From an uncultured Lachnospira sp. (GTDB lineage: Bacteria > Bacillota > Clostridia > Lachnospirales > Lachnospiraceae): DNA of 64,000 bases. Location: the NCBI GenBank assembly GCA_934359185.1, contig CAKRLE010000001.1, positions 62,001 through 126,000 of the forward strand, written 5' to 3'. Made by a program: the position numbers and the translations under genes. Below the pieces are notes generated by a model that did not search any database, was not told the origin of the DNA, and worked only from the letters and a program-made list of their open reading frames with translations. This document shows positions 18,214 through 27,586 of the stretch, piece by piece; positions within the stretch are counted from its first letter, which is position 1; the number at the start of each line of letters is the position of its first letter.

Positions 18214-19590
18214 ATGACTAAGTTATTATATAAATTATCAGCAGCTATATCAGCAATAGTTATATCAATTTCAATGTTTCCGCCAGTACTGGATAATGCT
18301 ATGGCTGCTAATATCGGGGTTGAAAAAGATTCTAATGGTAATGTCACAGCCATCACAATCAATGGTAATACATATTCTGATCTGGATCAGGCTGCCGAAG
18401 CACTTAAAAATGCCGGGCTTTCATCATCTTATATTGATAAAATACTTGGTGGTTCCTATGGTTCTGGAAACAGCCAGGATATCTATTATGGTAATTCGAC
18501 AAATATTGATGATTATACATATATGTCACGAAGTGATGCACAGAACCGTCTCAACCAATACAAGAATAATGATGTATTCTGGGGAGAAGAATATATATAT
18601 TATGAAGGTGAACCTCTGACAGATTTTGATAACAGAATTCACGGAACATATCACACATATAGTTCTTATAAGGATGCAACACATCAGGGATTATCAACCA
18701 GCTATAAAATTAACGATAAATATTCTGGGACACATCTTTATAGTGTAGTAGTTGAGAAATGGGATAAAAAAATGAATAAGCTTCAGTATAATGCAGCTAT
18801 ATCATCTTTACAGGATATAGCATCACAGTTTAATTCTGGAAGTGATTACGACAAAATTCTTAATGTTGCCAATTATTTTGCCAATTCAATATCATATGAT
18901 TATACCAAAACATTTGGTGATATATACCATGCAGTATATTGGGGTAAAGGTGTATGTGCAGCATATGCTGAATGTTTCCAGTTATGTATGGAGAACTTAG
19001 GCATTGAGAGTTACATATATACAGATACCACACATGCGCTTAATGTAGTATATCTGGATGGTGCTTATTATTATGTAGATGTAACTAATATGTCTGATCC
19101 TGATGGAGTAAGATGGCAGTTCTTCTTATATGGAACTAATATGAGAGTTAATCATACAACACTTCCAATAAGTCCGACTTCCTATGACGGATATACAGGT
19201 AATTATGGCATAGATGATATCGAAAAGTCTGAAAGAATTGAAACATCTGATATTCGTGATTTTGTATCTGGAGTAATTGACAGCATTAAATCCTCTGATA
19301 TCAAAACAGATGTAGCTATTAACCTGACAGACACATCTGAAGAGATAATCACTGAAGAAACCACTACTGAAGAAGAAACCACCACAGAGGAAGAAACTAC
19401 AACCGTTACTATGACTACAGCAGCTGAAGTTACAACACCAATGCAAAAAAATATTGATACTGATGAAGATGAATCAAATACACCGATAAAAGCTATTGTT
19501 ATAACAGCGATATGTGCCGTGCTGCTTACAATAACAATTATAGTGACTAAAAAGGTTAATAAAGAACATGATGACAACAGCAAAACTTGA
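18214..19590 (+). CDS. Exported, membrane-anchored transglutaminase-like protein
   Basis: 458 residues. A signal peptide covers residues 1-31 (cleavage near DNAMA). A novel segment (about 35-200) precedes a transglutaminase-like core with Cys248 (GKGVCAAYA), His274 (TTHALN) and Asp289 (YVDVTN), the papain-like triad. Residues about 374-408 are a Thr/Glu-rich low-complexity stalk, then a membrane helix (about 426-445) and a basic tail. The catalytic domain is therefore outside the cell, tethered by its C-terminus. It may cross-link or cleave surface or wall peptides; the substrate is unknown. AAAGGAG precedes the ATG. It stands alone between rpmF and plsX. Confidence 0.82.
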   Translation: MTKLLYKLSAAISAIVISISMFPPVLDNAMAANIGVEKDSNGNVTAITINGNTYSDLDQAAEALKNAGLSSSYIDKILGGSYGSGNSQDIYYGNSTNIDDYTYMSRSDAQNRLNQYKNNDVFWGEEYIYYEGEPLTDFDNRIHGTYHTYSSYKDATHQGLSTSYKINDKYSGTHLYSVVVEKWDKKMNKLQYNAAISSLQDIASQFNSGSDYDKILNVANYFANSISYDYTKTFGDIYHAVYWGKGVCAAYAECFQLCMENLGIESYIYTDTTHALNVVYLDGAYYYVDVTNMSDPDGVRWQFFLYGTNMRVNHTTLPISPTSYDGYTGNYGIDDIEKSERIETSDIRDFVSGVIDSIKSSDIKTDVAINLTDTSEEIITEETTTEEETTTEEETTTVTMTTAAEVTTPMQKNIDTDEDESNTPIKAIVITAICAVLLTITIIVTKKVNKEHDDNSKT

Positions 19591-19615
19591 TTTTGAAGCC
19601 GTGATATAGTATATT
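19587..19615 (+). promoter_or_regulatory. Promoter for plsX-acpP
   Basis: TTGATT (19587-19592, overlapping the stop of the previous gene) and TATATT (19610-19615), 17-base spacer. Start near 19622. Confidence 0.45.
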
Positions 19616-19664
19616 TGTTATTGCTTTTTAATTATTAATGTTATTTATGAAAGGATATAATTAT

Positions 19665-20666
19665 ATGTCAGATTTCTGTAGAATTGCTCTTGATGCTATG
19701 GGCGGAGATAATGCTCCTAGTGAAATTGTAAAAGGGGCAATTGAAGCTTTATCATTAGATTCAAGCATATACATTTATCTTGTTGGCAAGACTGACAGCA
19801 TAAATGTTGAATTAGCTAAATATACATATGACAAGACAAGAGTTGAGATTGTAGAAGCACCAGAAGTAATTGAGACAGGTGACCCTCCCGTTCTTTCAGT
19901 AAGACGCAAGAAAGAATCTTCCCTTGTAAAAGCTATGTACCTTGTAAAAAATGGCGAAGCTGATGCATTTATATCAGCGGGAAGCTCGGGAGCTATTATA
20001 GTAGGTGGACAGACTATAATCGGACGTATTCCAGGTGTCGAAAGACCACCTATGGCGCCACTTATCCCTACATCTAAAGGCGTGTCACTTCTCGTTGACA
20101 GTGGTGGTAATGTTGATGCCAGACCAAGCTTTCTTGTCCAGTGGGCAAAGATGGGTTCTATATACATGCGAGATATAATCGGAATCAAGAATCCTAAAGT
20201 TGCTATTGTAAACATCGGACTTGAAGAAGAAAAAGGAAATAATCTTGTAAAAGAGACATATCCATTATTAAAAGAATGTAGTGATATCAACTTTATAGGA
20301 AGTATAGAAGCACGAGAGATTCCAAAGGGATATGCTGATGTCATTGTTTGTGATGCATTTGTTGGCAATGTCATCCTCAAATTATATGAGGGTACAGCCT
20401 CTACACTTATTGGTCTTGTTAAACAGACTATGATGAAGAGCTTAAAGACTAAAATCGGAGCTCTCCTAATCAAGAAGGATTTAAAGAATGACTTAAAGGC
20501 ACTTGATGCAACACAATATGGTGGAGCACCTCTTATTGGTATCAACGGACTTGTTGTAAAAGCCCACGGAAGTGCCAAGGCTAACGAGATTAAAAATTCT
20601 TGTCTCCAATGTGTACGCTTTAAAAAGCAGAATATTAATGATAAAATTAAGGCATCTATGTCTTAA
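19665..20666 (+). CDS. plsX: Phosphate acyltransferase PlsX
   Basis: 333 residues. RIALDAMGGDNAPSEIVKGA at the N-terminus and SAGSSGAIIVGG and YGGAPLIGINGLVVKAHGSA later are PlsX signatures. It makes acyl phosphate from acyl-ACP for PlsY, whose gene lies at 43137 in this window. ATG 19665 is chosen with GAAAGGA nine bases upstream; an earlier in-frame ATG at 19638 has no ribosome site. acpP, its substrate carrier, follows directly. Confidence 0.96.
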   Translation: MSDFCRIALDAMGGDNAPSEIVKGAIEALSLDSSIYIYLVGKTDSINVELAKYTYDKTRVEIVEAPEVIETGDPPVLSVRRKKESSLVKAMYLVKNGEADAFISAGSSGAIIVGGQTIIGRIPGVERPPMAPLIPTSKGVSLLVDSGGNVDARPSFLVQWAKMGSIYMRDIIGIKNPKVAIVNIGLEEEKGNNLVKETYPLLKECSDINFIGSIEAREIPKGYADVIVCDAFVGNVILKLYEGTASTLIGLVKQTMMKSLKTKIGALLIKKDLKNDLKALDATQYGGAPLIGINGLVVKAHGSAKANEIKNSCLQCVRFKKQNINDKIKASMS

Positions 20667-20699
20667 ATATAAATATATAACCTGAAAGGAGTTAATTTC

Positions 20700-20927
20700 A
20701 TGGAATTTGAAAAGTTACAGGGCATTATAGCAGATGTTCTTAATATTGACCCATCTAAAATTGAGCCTAGCACAACATTTGTAGACGATCTTGGTGCAGA
20801 TTCATTAGATGTATTACAGATTGTTATGGGAATTGAAGACACATTCAATATCAAGATTCCTGATGATGCAACCGATAAAATCGTTACTGTATCAGATGCT
20901 GTTGAACAGATTAAGTCAGCGCTTTAA
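20700..20927 (+). CDS. acpP: Acyl carrier protein
   Basis: 75 residues. The phosphopantetheine attachment Ser lies in DDLGADSLDVLQ, followed by helix III IPDDATDKIVTVSDAV. It carries acyl chains in fatty-acid synthesis and delivers them to PlsX. AAAGGAG precedes the ATG. The plsX-acpP-rnc-smc-ftsY order is standard in Firmicutes. Codon use is biased as in the other highly expressed genes. Confidence 0.97.
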   Translation: MEFEKLQGIIADVLNIDPSKIEPSTTFVDDLGADSLDVLQIVMGIEDTFNIKIPDDATDKIVTVSDAVEQIKSAL

Positions 20928-20936
20928 TTACGATTT

Positions 20937-20960
20937 GGCTGTCTTTAATATAAGACAGCC
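20937..20960 (+). terminator. Hairpin between acpP and rnc, possible partial terminator
   Basis: GGCTGTCTT (20937-20945) pairs with AAGACAGCC (20952-20960). The tail ATTTATTATT is only moderately T-rich, so it may reduce rather than stop readthrough into rnc. Confidence 0.6.
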
Positions 20961-20986
20961 ATTTATTATTTAATAAGGAGAATTAC

Positions 20987-21706
20987 ATGGCAAATCATAA
21001 TACAGATTTGGATTTGTTGCAGAAGACAATCAATTATAAGTTCAATAATATAAGCCTGTTAAAAAATGCATTAACACACAGTTCATATGCCAACGAAGTA
21101 AAGAAGCACAATCTTCCTGACAATGAACGCCTTGAATTTCTTGGCGATGCAGTTTTAGAGCTTACATCTAGCGATTATATATATAATAATATGCATATGG
21201 CAGAGGGCGATATGACACGTCTGCGTGCAAGCATAGTATGTGAACCAACACTTGCATTATGTGCAAGAGCGTTTAATCTTCCTGACTTTATCATGCTTGG
21301 AAAAGGCGAAGACCTTACTGGTGGACGTAAACGTGATTCCATTGTTTCTGATGCTTGCGAGGCTCTTATAGGTGCAATTTACCTAGATGGTGGTTTTACT
21401 AATGCAAAAGAGTTTATTAATACTTTTATTCTTAATGATTTAGAAAATAAGCAGCTCTTTTTTGATAGCAAGACTATCCTTCAGGAAGTTGTTCAGGCAA
21501 GAGGTCTTGAAGTAACTTATGACCTTCTTGATGAGACAGGCCCTGAGCATGACAAAATATTTACAGTTAAAGCTTCCTGCCTTGATTTATTCAGTATAAC
21601 AGCCAGCGGACACACTAAGAAGGCTGCTCAACAGAAGGCTGCTTTTGATGCGCTGATTTACCTGAAAGGTAAGGGAATAGACGTTAATCCGAAAGGTAAA
21701 AAATAA
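20987..21706 (+). CDS. rnc: Ribonuclease III
   Basis: 239 residues. The catalytic motif NERLEFLGDAVLEL and DACEALIGAIYLDGG (second acidic cluster) define the endonuclease domain; residues about 165-232 form a double-stranded RNA-binding domain ending in KKAAQQKAAFDAL. It cuts dsRNA in rRNA precursors and mRNAs. AAGGAG lies before the ATG. Its stop TAA overlaps the smc ATG by one base, so translation of smc is probably coupled. Confidence 0.97.
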   Translation: MANHNTDLDLLQKTINYKFNNISLLKNALTHSSYANEVKKHNLPDNERLEFLGDAVLELTSSDYIYNNMHMAEGDMTRLRASIVCEPTLALCARAFNLPDFIMLGKGEDLTGGRKRDSIVSDACEALIGAIYLDGGFTNAKEFINTFILNDLENKQLFFDSKTILQEVVQARGLEVTYDLLDETGPEHDKIFTVKASCLDLFSITASGHTKKAAQQKAAFDALIYLKGKGIDVNPKGKK

Positions 21707-24700
21707 TGTATTTAAAAAGTATTGAAGTTCAAGGATTTAAATCCTTTGCTAATAAAATTGTATTTGACTTTCACAATGGAATTACGGGAATTGTAGGTCC
21801 TAATGGCTCGGGCAAAAGTAATGTAGCCGATGCTGTCCGATGGGTGTTAGGTGAGCAAAGTGCCAAGCAGCTTCGTGGCTCCAAGATGGAGGATGTAATA
21901 TTTGCTGGTACCGAGGCTAGAAAGCCTGTCGGTTTTGCTTACGTTTCAATAACATTTGACAATGCAGATCATGCACTGCCTGTTGATTATAATGAGGTAA
22001 CTGTAACACGTAAAGTCTTCCGTTCTGGCGAAAGTGAATACCAGATGAACGGACATAGCTGCCGTCTTAAAGATATAACTGAACTTTTCTATGATACAGG
22101 TATTGGTAAAGAAGGTTATTCTATAATCGGACAGGGTCAGATTGATAAAATTCTAAGTGGTAAACCAGAAGAGAGAAGAGAACTGTTTGACGAGGCTGCT
22201 GGTATTGTTAAATTTAAAAGAAGAAAGGCTGCTTCAATTAAAAAGCTTGAAAGCGAGAGAGACAACCTTGTTAGAGTTAACGATATTCTTGTTGAATTAG
22301 AAAAACAGGTTGGACCGCTTGAAAAACAGTCCGAAAAAGCCAAAGAATATCTTAACTTGAAAGCTGACCTTAAAGTCAGGGATGTCAATGCTTTTTTACT
22401 TGAAAGCGACCAGATTAGAAATTCACTTAAAGAATGTGAAGAAAAGACTTCTATAGCTGACAATGACTTAAATAATGCTAATGCAGAATATGAGAGTACA
22501 AAGTCTGAATATGAATCAATTGAGATCCAGTTAAACCAGATCAACAACGAAATAGATGTTGCCAATACACTCCTTAATAATACTGAGGTTGAAAAGCAGC
22601 GTCTTGATGGTGTTATTAACGTATATGCTGAACAGATAAAGACAATACAGGCTAATAACATTCATTATACAGGACGACTGTCTGATATTGATGAAAGTAT
22701 AAGTTCTAAAAATACTGAATTATCAAAACTTGATTCTGAAAAAGACTCTCTGTCTGAGAATATATTACAATATGAACAGCAGAAAAATGCCGCCATAGCA
22801 AAACACGACAGCATCACTGCTGATATAGAAACTATTAATCATCAGATAGAAGAACACAACAATAAAATCATTGACGTTCTCAATGAAAAAAATAAAACTG
22901 CTGCCGATAACCAGAAGTTCCAGACTATGCTTGAACAGCAGAATATCAAAAAGGCTGAATTAAACAGTGTTATAATCAAAACAAAAAGTGATGAGAGTGC
23001 TGTTGATAACACAATCAGTTCTTTAAATAACAGCATCACAGATGTCGATAAACGTATTAACGTAATAACTGATAAAATAACTGCTATCAACAATGATATA
23101 ACATCACATAAGAATAATATTGCAGGACTCACAACTTTGATTGATAAAGAACAGACACAGTATCACCGTGAGAAATCAAAGCTCGAATCTTTAATTGCCA
23201 TAACTGAAAGATATGATGGCTATGGTAACAGTATCAGAAAGATAATGGAGCTTAAAGAAACTAATACAGGAATACTTGGTGTAATTGCTGATATTATCAA
23301 GGTTGAAAAGAAATATGAGACAGCAATTGAAACAGCTCTTGGCGGTTCAATCCAGAATATCGTTACTGATAATGAGAATACTGCGAAAGAACTTATTGCC
23401 TACCTTAAGCAGAACAAGCTTGGACGAGCTACATTTCTTCCTATAACATCAGTTTCTGGCAAAAATACACTTGAAAATGAGCCATGCATGAAAGAACAGG
23501 GAGTTGTAGGACTTGCCTGCAATCTTGTCCGTGTTGATTTTGAATATGCTAACCTTGCAAAGTACCTTTTGGGAAGAATACTTGTCGTTGACAACATTGA
23601 CAATGCACTTGTTATTGCAAGGAAATACAGACATTCTTTAAGAATTGTAACACTTGAAGGAGAACAGTTAAATCCTGGTGGTTCAATGACTGGTGGTGCA
23701 TTTAAAAATGCAAGCAATCTTCTTGGTAGAAGACGTGAGATAGAAGAATTAAAGGTAAGTGTTGCTGCCGTAAGCAAGTCATATAACAATCATAAGGCAG
23801 ACGTAATTGAACTAAGAAAAGAAGTTGCCGCTCTCCGTGAACAGCTTGAACAGATGAATAAAGACATGCGTGAAGTTCAGATTGAGAAAAATACACTCAC
23901 TATGAATTTAAGACAGGCATCGGATAAGAAAAAGGAAATTTCTGAATCTTATACACGCATAACATCACAGGCTGCACAAATTGAGAATGAAATCAGTGAA
24001 ATTGAAAAAAATCTTAATAACGTTTCTGGCAATCTTGCCTCACTTGACTCAATTAATCAGGAGTCAAAGAATGAGATTAATTCATTAAATGAATCACTGA
24101 CAAAGAAAAAAGAAGAAGAAGCAGCAAGCAGTCTGGCTATTGAAAAAATCAAGATGGATTTCTCTTCTCTGTTGCAGAAAGAAACATTTATTGAAGAAAA
24201 CAGACATCGTATTGAAAGTGAAATAGAAGAACTCAATTCTGAAAAGAATGAAATTCTTGAAAAAATGTCTGGAACTAATGATGATATTGAGAGTAAGAAT
24301 GCTGAGATATCTGACGTTAAGAATAAGATAAATATTGCAGCAGACCAGATTAACGACTGCAGAAATAAGATTGAAACACTCAAATCAAAAAGAAATGAAT
24401 ATAACGATTCACATAAGATTTTCTTTGATAAGAGAGAAGCGATTGCATCAAGAATCTCTGACCTTGATAAGGAAGTTTACAGACTTAATTCAATTAAAGA
24501 AAAGCTTGATGAGTCACTTGATTCATTAACTGATTACATGTGGAATGAATATGAACTTACATACTCATATGCTTCTGAATTAAAAGATGACCGTTTTGAC
24601 AATCTTTCATCTATTAAGAAGGAAATATCATCTCTTAAAGCTAAAATACGTGGCTTAGGTGATGTCAATGTCAATGCCATTGAAGAATATAAAGAGGTTA

Positions 24701-25275
24701 ATGAAAGATACCAGTTCTTAAAGACACAGCATGATGACCTCATTGAAGCTGAGAGTTCGCTTGTCAAGATTATCGATGAGCTTGATAACGGCATGCGTGT
24801 ACAGTTTCAGCAGAAGTTTGAGCAGATTAAAGTTGAATTTGATAAAGTGTTTAAAGAACTTTTTGGCGGCGGACGAGGTACAATTGAACTTGTTGAAGGC
24901 GAAGACATTCTTGAATCAGGAATCATTATAATATCACAGCCACCTGGCAAAAAGCTTCAGAATATGATGCAGTTATCTGGTGGTGAAAAAGCTCTTACAG
25001 CCATATCATTGTTATTTGCAATACAGAATCTTGCGCCTTCGCCATTCTGTCTGCTTGATGAGATTGAGGCTGCGCTTGATGATTCTAACGTAAGCAGATA
25101 TGCTAATTACCTTCATAAGCTTACAAAGCATACTCAGTTTATTGTCATTACACATAGACGAGGCACTATGTCAGCGGCTGACAGATTATATGGTATAACC
25201 ATGCAGGAAAAGGGCGTTTCAGCATTAGTTTCTGTTGACCTTATTGCTGATGATCTTGAAAAAGAGGTGAAATAA
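21706..25275 (+). CDS. smc: Chromosome segregation SMC ATPase
   Basis: 1189 residues, standard SMC length. Walker A is GPNGSGKSN near residue 32; two long coiled coils (about 170-500 and 670-1020) flank a hinge (about 515-660) with GGSMTGGAFKN; the ABC signature LSGGEKALTA and Walker B CLLDEIEAALDD lie near the C-terminus. With ScpA and ScpB it condenses and organises the chromosome. Starts within the rnc stop codon, and ftsY follows after five bases, so rnc-smc-ftsY form one unit. Confidence 0.98.
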   Translation: MYLKSIEVQGFKSFANKIVFDFHNGITGIVGPNGSGKSNVADAVRWVLGEQSAKQLRGSKMEDVIFAGTEARKPVGFAYVSITFDNADHALPVDYNEVTVTRKVFRSGESEYQMNGHSCRLKDITELFYDTGIGKEGYSIIGQGQIDKILSGKPEERRELFDEAAGIVKFKRRKAASIKKLESERDNLVRVNDILVELEKQVGPLEKQSEKAKEYLNLKADLKVRDVNAFLLESDQIRNSLKECEEKTSIADNDLNNANAEYESTKSEYESIEIQLNQINNEIDVANTLLNNTEVEKQRLDGVINVYAEQIKTIQANNIHYTGRLSDIDESISSKNTELSKLDSEKDSLSENILQYEQQKNAAIAKHDSITADIETINHQIEEHNNKIIDVLNEKNKTAADNQKFQTMLEQQNIKKAELNSVIIKTKSDESAVDNTISSLNNSITDVDKRINVITDKITAINNDITSHKNNIAGLTTLIDKEQTQYHREKSKLESLIAITERYDGYGNSIRKIMELKETNTGILGVIADIIKVEKKYETAIETALGGSIQNIVTDNENTAKELIAYLKQNKLGRATFLPITSVSGKNTLENEPCMKEQGVVGLACNLVRVDFEYANLAKYLLGRILVVDNIDNALVIARKYRHSLRIVTLEGEQLNPGGSMTGGAFKNASNLLGRRREIEELKVSVAAVSKSYNNHKADVIELRKEVAALREQLEQMNKDMREVQIEKNTLTMNLRQASDKKKEISESYTRITSQAAQIENEISEIEKNLNNVSGNLASLDSINQESKNEINSLNESLTKKKEEEAASSLAIEKIKMDFSSLLQKETFIEENRHRIESEIEELNSEKNEILEKMSGTNDDIESKNAEISDVKNKINIAADQINDCRNKIETLKSKRNEYNDSHKIFFDKREAIASRISDLDKEVYRLNSIKEKLDESLDSLTDYMWNEYELTYSYASELKDDRFDNLSSIKKEISSLKAKIRGLGDVNVNAIEEYKEVNERYQFLKTQHDDLIEAESSLVKIIDELDNGMRVQFQQKFEQIKVEFDKVFKELFGGGRGTIELVEGEDILESGIIIISQPPGKKLQNMMQLSGGEKALTAISLLFAIQNLAPSPFCLLDEIEAALDDSNVSRYANYLHKLTKHTQFIVITHRRGTMSAADRLYGITMQEKGVSALVSVDLIADDLEKEVK

Positions 25276-25280
25276 TAATT

Positions 25281-26213
25281 ATGGGACTTTTTACTAATTT
25301 AAAAAACGGACTTTCAAAAACCCGTGATAATATCGTGTCTGGTTTTAACAATATTTTCACTGGTTTCTCATCAATTGATGATGATTTCTATGAAGAACTT
25401 GAAGAAACAATGATAATGGGCGATATCGGTGTTGTGGCTACCGAAGAAATTATTGAAGATCTTAAAGAAAAAGTTAAAGAGAATAAAATCAAAGACCCGG
25501 CAATGTGCAAACAGCTCCTCATTGATTCAATTAAGGAAAAAATGAATCTTGGTCCTAACGCATATGACTTTGAAAACCAGAAATCAATTGTAATGGTTAT
25601 CGGTGTCAATGGCGTTGGTAAAACAACATCTGTAGGTAAAATGGCTGGACTTCTTAAAGCAAAGGGTAAAAAAGTAGTTCTTTCTGCCGCTGATACTTTC
25701 AGGGCTGCTGCCATAGAACAATTAACTGAATGGGCTAACAGAACAGGCACCGATATTATAGCCCAGAGTGAGGGTTCAGACCCAGCAGCAGTAATATATG
25801 ATTCAATAGCTGCTGCCAAAGCAAGAAATGCTGATGTATTAATATGCGATACAGCTGGAAGACTCCATAACAAGAAAAATTTAATGGAAGAGCTTCGTAA
25901 GATTGACAGGATAATTGAAAGAGAGTATTCTGATGCGTATAGGGAAAATTTGATAGTTTTAGATGCAACGACCGGACAGAATGCATTATCTCAGTTAAAA
26001 GAATTTAATGATGTAACTGATATAACCGGAATCATCCTTACTAAGATGGATGGAACTGCCAAGGGTGGTATTGCCGTTGCAATCCAGGCAGAAATGGGAA
26101 TTCCTGTAAAATATATCGGAGTCGGTGAACATATTGAAGATTTACAGAAATTTGACTCTGATACTTTTGTTAATGCATTATTTGATGTTGACATTAACGA
26201 AGAGAATGAATAA
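25281..26213 (+). CDS. ftsY: Signal recognition particle receptor FtsY
   Basis: 310 residues, a short form with little of the acidic A domain. The N domain precedes the SRP-type GTPase with G1 GVNGVGKTTSVGK, G3 DTAGRLHNK and G4 TKMDGTAKGG. It docks the SRP (Ffh, encoded at 31384) at the membrane for cotranslational protein export. It follows smc by five bases, the conserved arrangement. Confidence 0.97.
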   Translation: MGLFTNLKNGLSKTRDNIVSGFNNIFTGFSSIDDDFYEELEETMIMGDIGVVATEEIIEDLKEKVKENKIKDPAMCKQLLIDSIKEKMNLGPNAYDFENQKSIVMVIGVNGVGKTTSVGKMAGLLKAKGKKVVLSAADTFRAAAIEQLTEWANRTGTDIIAQSEGSDPAAVIYDSIAAAKARNADVLICDTAGRLHNKKNLMEELRKIDRIIEREYSDAYRENLIVLDATTGQNALSQLKEFNDVTDITGIILTKMDGTAKGGIAVAIQAEMGIPVKYIGVGEHIEDLQKFDSDTFVNALFDVDINEENE

Positions 26214-26241
26214 TTATTAACTTAAAGGAGCATCAAAATCA

Positions 26242-27459
26242 ATGGAAGAATTATCACTTAAGAAATTCGAGGAAGCAGCTGAAAAAGTTAAAGAAGCAAC
26301 ACTTCCAACTAACCTTGTATACAGTGAATATTTCAGTTCACAGACAGGCAATAAGGTTTATCTCAAGCCCGAGAACATGCAGTATACAGGAGCATATAAA
26401 GTAAGAGGTGCTTACTACAAGATAAGCACAATGTCAGAAGAGGCAAGAAAAAAAGGACTTATCACAGCTTCTGCTGGTAACCATGCACAGGGTGTTGCTT
26501 TTGCAGCCAAGAAATATGGTGTTAAAGCTACAGTAGTTATGCCAACAACAACTCCTCTTATCAAAGTTAACCGAACTAAAGGATATGGAGCAGAAGTTAT
26601 ATTATATGGTAACGTATATGACGAAGCTTGTGAATACGCTATCAAACTCGCAGAAGAAAAAGGTCTCACATTCGTTCATCCATTTGATGATCTCGATGTA
26701 GCTACAGGACAGGGTTCTATAGCCATGGAGATAATCAAAGAACTCCCAACAGTTGATTACATATTAGTCCCTGTTGGTGGAGGTGGACTTGCAACAGGTG
26801 TGTCTACACTTGCAAAGCTTCTTAATCCTAATATCAAGGTTATAGCTGTAGAACCTGCTGGTGCAAGCTGTCTTAAAGCATCTCTTGAGGCTGGAAAGGT
26901 TGTAACTCTTCCTAATGTCAACACAATTGCTGATGGTACAGCTGTTAAAACTCCTGGTACAAAGGTATTCCCTTATCTCCAGAAAAATCTTGATGATGTA
27001 ATTACTGTTGATGATGAAGATTTGATAGTTGCATTCCTTGATATGGTAGAAAATCACAAGATGATTGTTGAAAATTCTGGTCTTCTTACAGTAGCCGCAT
27101 TAAAACAGCTTAATGTAAAGGACAAAAAGATTGTTTCCATACTCTCAGGTGGTAACATGGATGTCATCACTATGTCATCTGTTGTACAGCAAGGTCTTGT
27201 ATTCAGAAGCAGAATATTTACCGTATCAGTTCTTTTACCTGATAAACCAGGTGAACTTGTTAAAGTTGCATCTATAATTGCTGATGCTAATGGTAATGTA
27301 ATCAAGCTTGACCATAACCAGTTTGTAAGTATCAACAGAAAAGCTACTGTTGAGCTTAGAATCACAATTGAAGCTTTCGGACATGAACACAAAGACTTAA
27401 TTGTAAAGAAGTTAGAGGAAGCTGGATTAAGGCCAAGAATTGTAAAAGTAAATATCTAA
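26242..27459 (+). CDS. ilvA: Threonine ammonia-lyase (threonine dehydratase)
   Basis: 405 residues. The PLP lysine lies in YTGAYKVRGAYYKI, the substrate loop is ASAGNHAQGV and the phosphate-binding Gly loop is PVGGGGLATG. The C-terminal 75 or so residues form a single ACT domain (SVLLPDKPGELVKVASII), the shorter layout of the TdcB/YbgE-like class rather than the two-ACT IlvA. It deaminates threonine to 2-oxobutyrate, for isoleucine or for fermentation. AAAGGAG precedes the ATG. No other ilv or tdc gene is nearby, so the biosynthetic or catabolic role is open. Confidence 0.9.
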   Translation: MEELSLKKFEEAAEKVKEATLPTNLVYSEYFSSQTGNKVYLKPENMQYTGAYKVRGAYYKISTMSEEARKKGLITASAGNHAQGVAFAAKKYGVKATVVMPTTTPLIKVNRTKGYGAEVILYGNVYDEACEYAIKLAEEKGLTFVHPFDDLDVATGQGSIAMEIIKELPTVDYILVPVGGGGLATGVSTLAKLLNPNIKVIAVEPAGASCLKASLEAGKVVTLPNVNTIADGTAVKTPGTKVFPYLQKNLDDVITVDDEDLIVAFLDMVENHKMIVENSGLLTVAALKQLNVKDKKIVSILSGGNMDVITMSSVVQQGLVFRSRIFTVSVLLPDKPGELVKVASIIADANGNVIKLDHNQFVSINRKATVELRITIEAFGHEHKDLIVKKLEEAGLRPRIVKVNI

Positions 27460-27514
27460 ATTTAATATTATAATATGTAACAAATGATTTTTATAGTTCA
27501 CATATTAATCACAT

Positions 27515-27548
27515 AAAGGACACATTTCTTACAATGTGTCCTTTTATT
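27515..27548 (+). terminator. Terminator after ilvA
   Basis: AAAGGACACATT (27515-27526) pairs perfectly with AATGTGTCCTTT (27533-27544), loop TCTTAC, then TTATT. Confidence 0.88.
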
Positions 27549-27586
27549 ATTTAATCATCAAATAAATCCAAAGGAGATTATTAGTT

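Noticed and set aside
19775..20578. Long open frame (267 codons) antisense to plsX
   Set aside because: No ribosome site or recognisable protein; it lies fully opposite a conserved plsX gene and reflects its codon pattern.
25388..25873. 161-codon open frame antisense to ftsY
   Set aside because: Shadow of the GTPase codons; no start signal and no family match.
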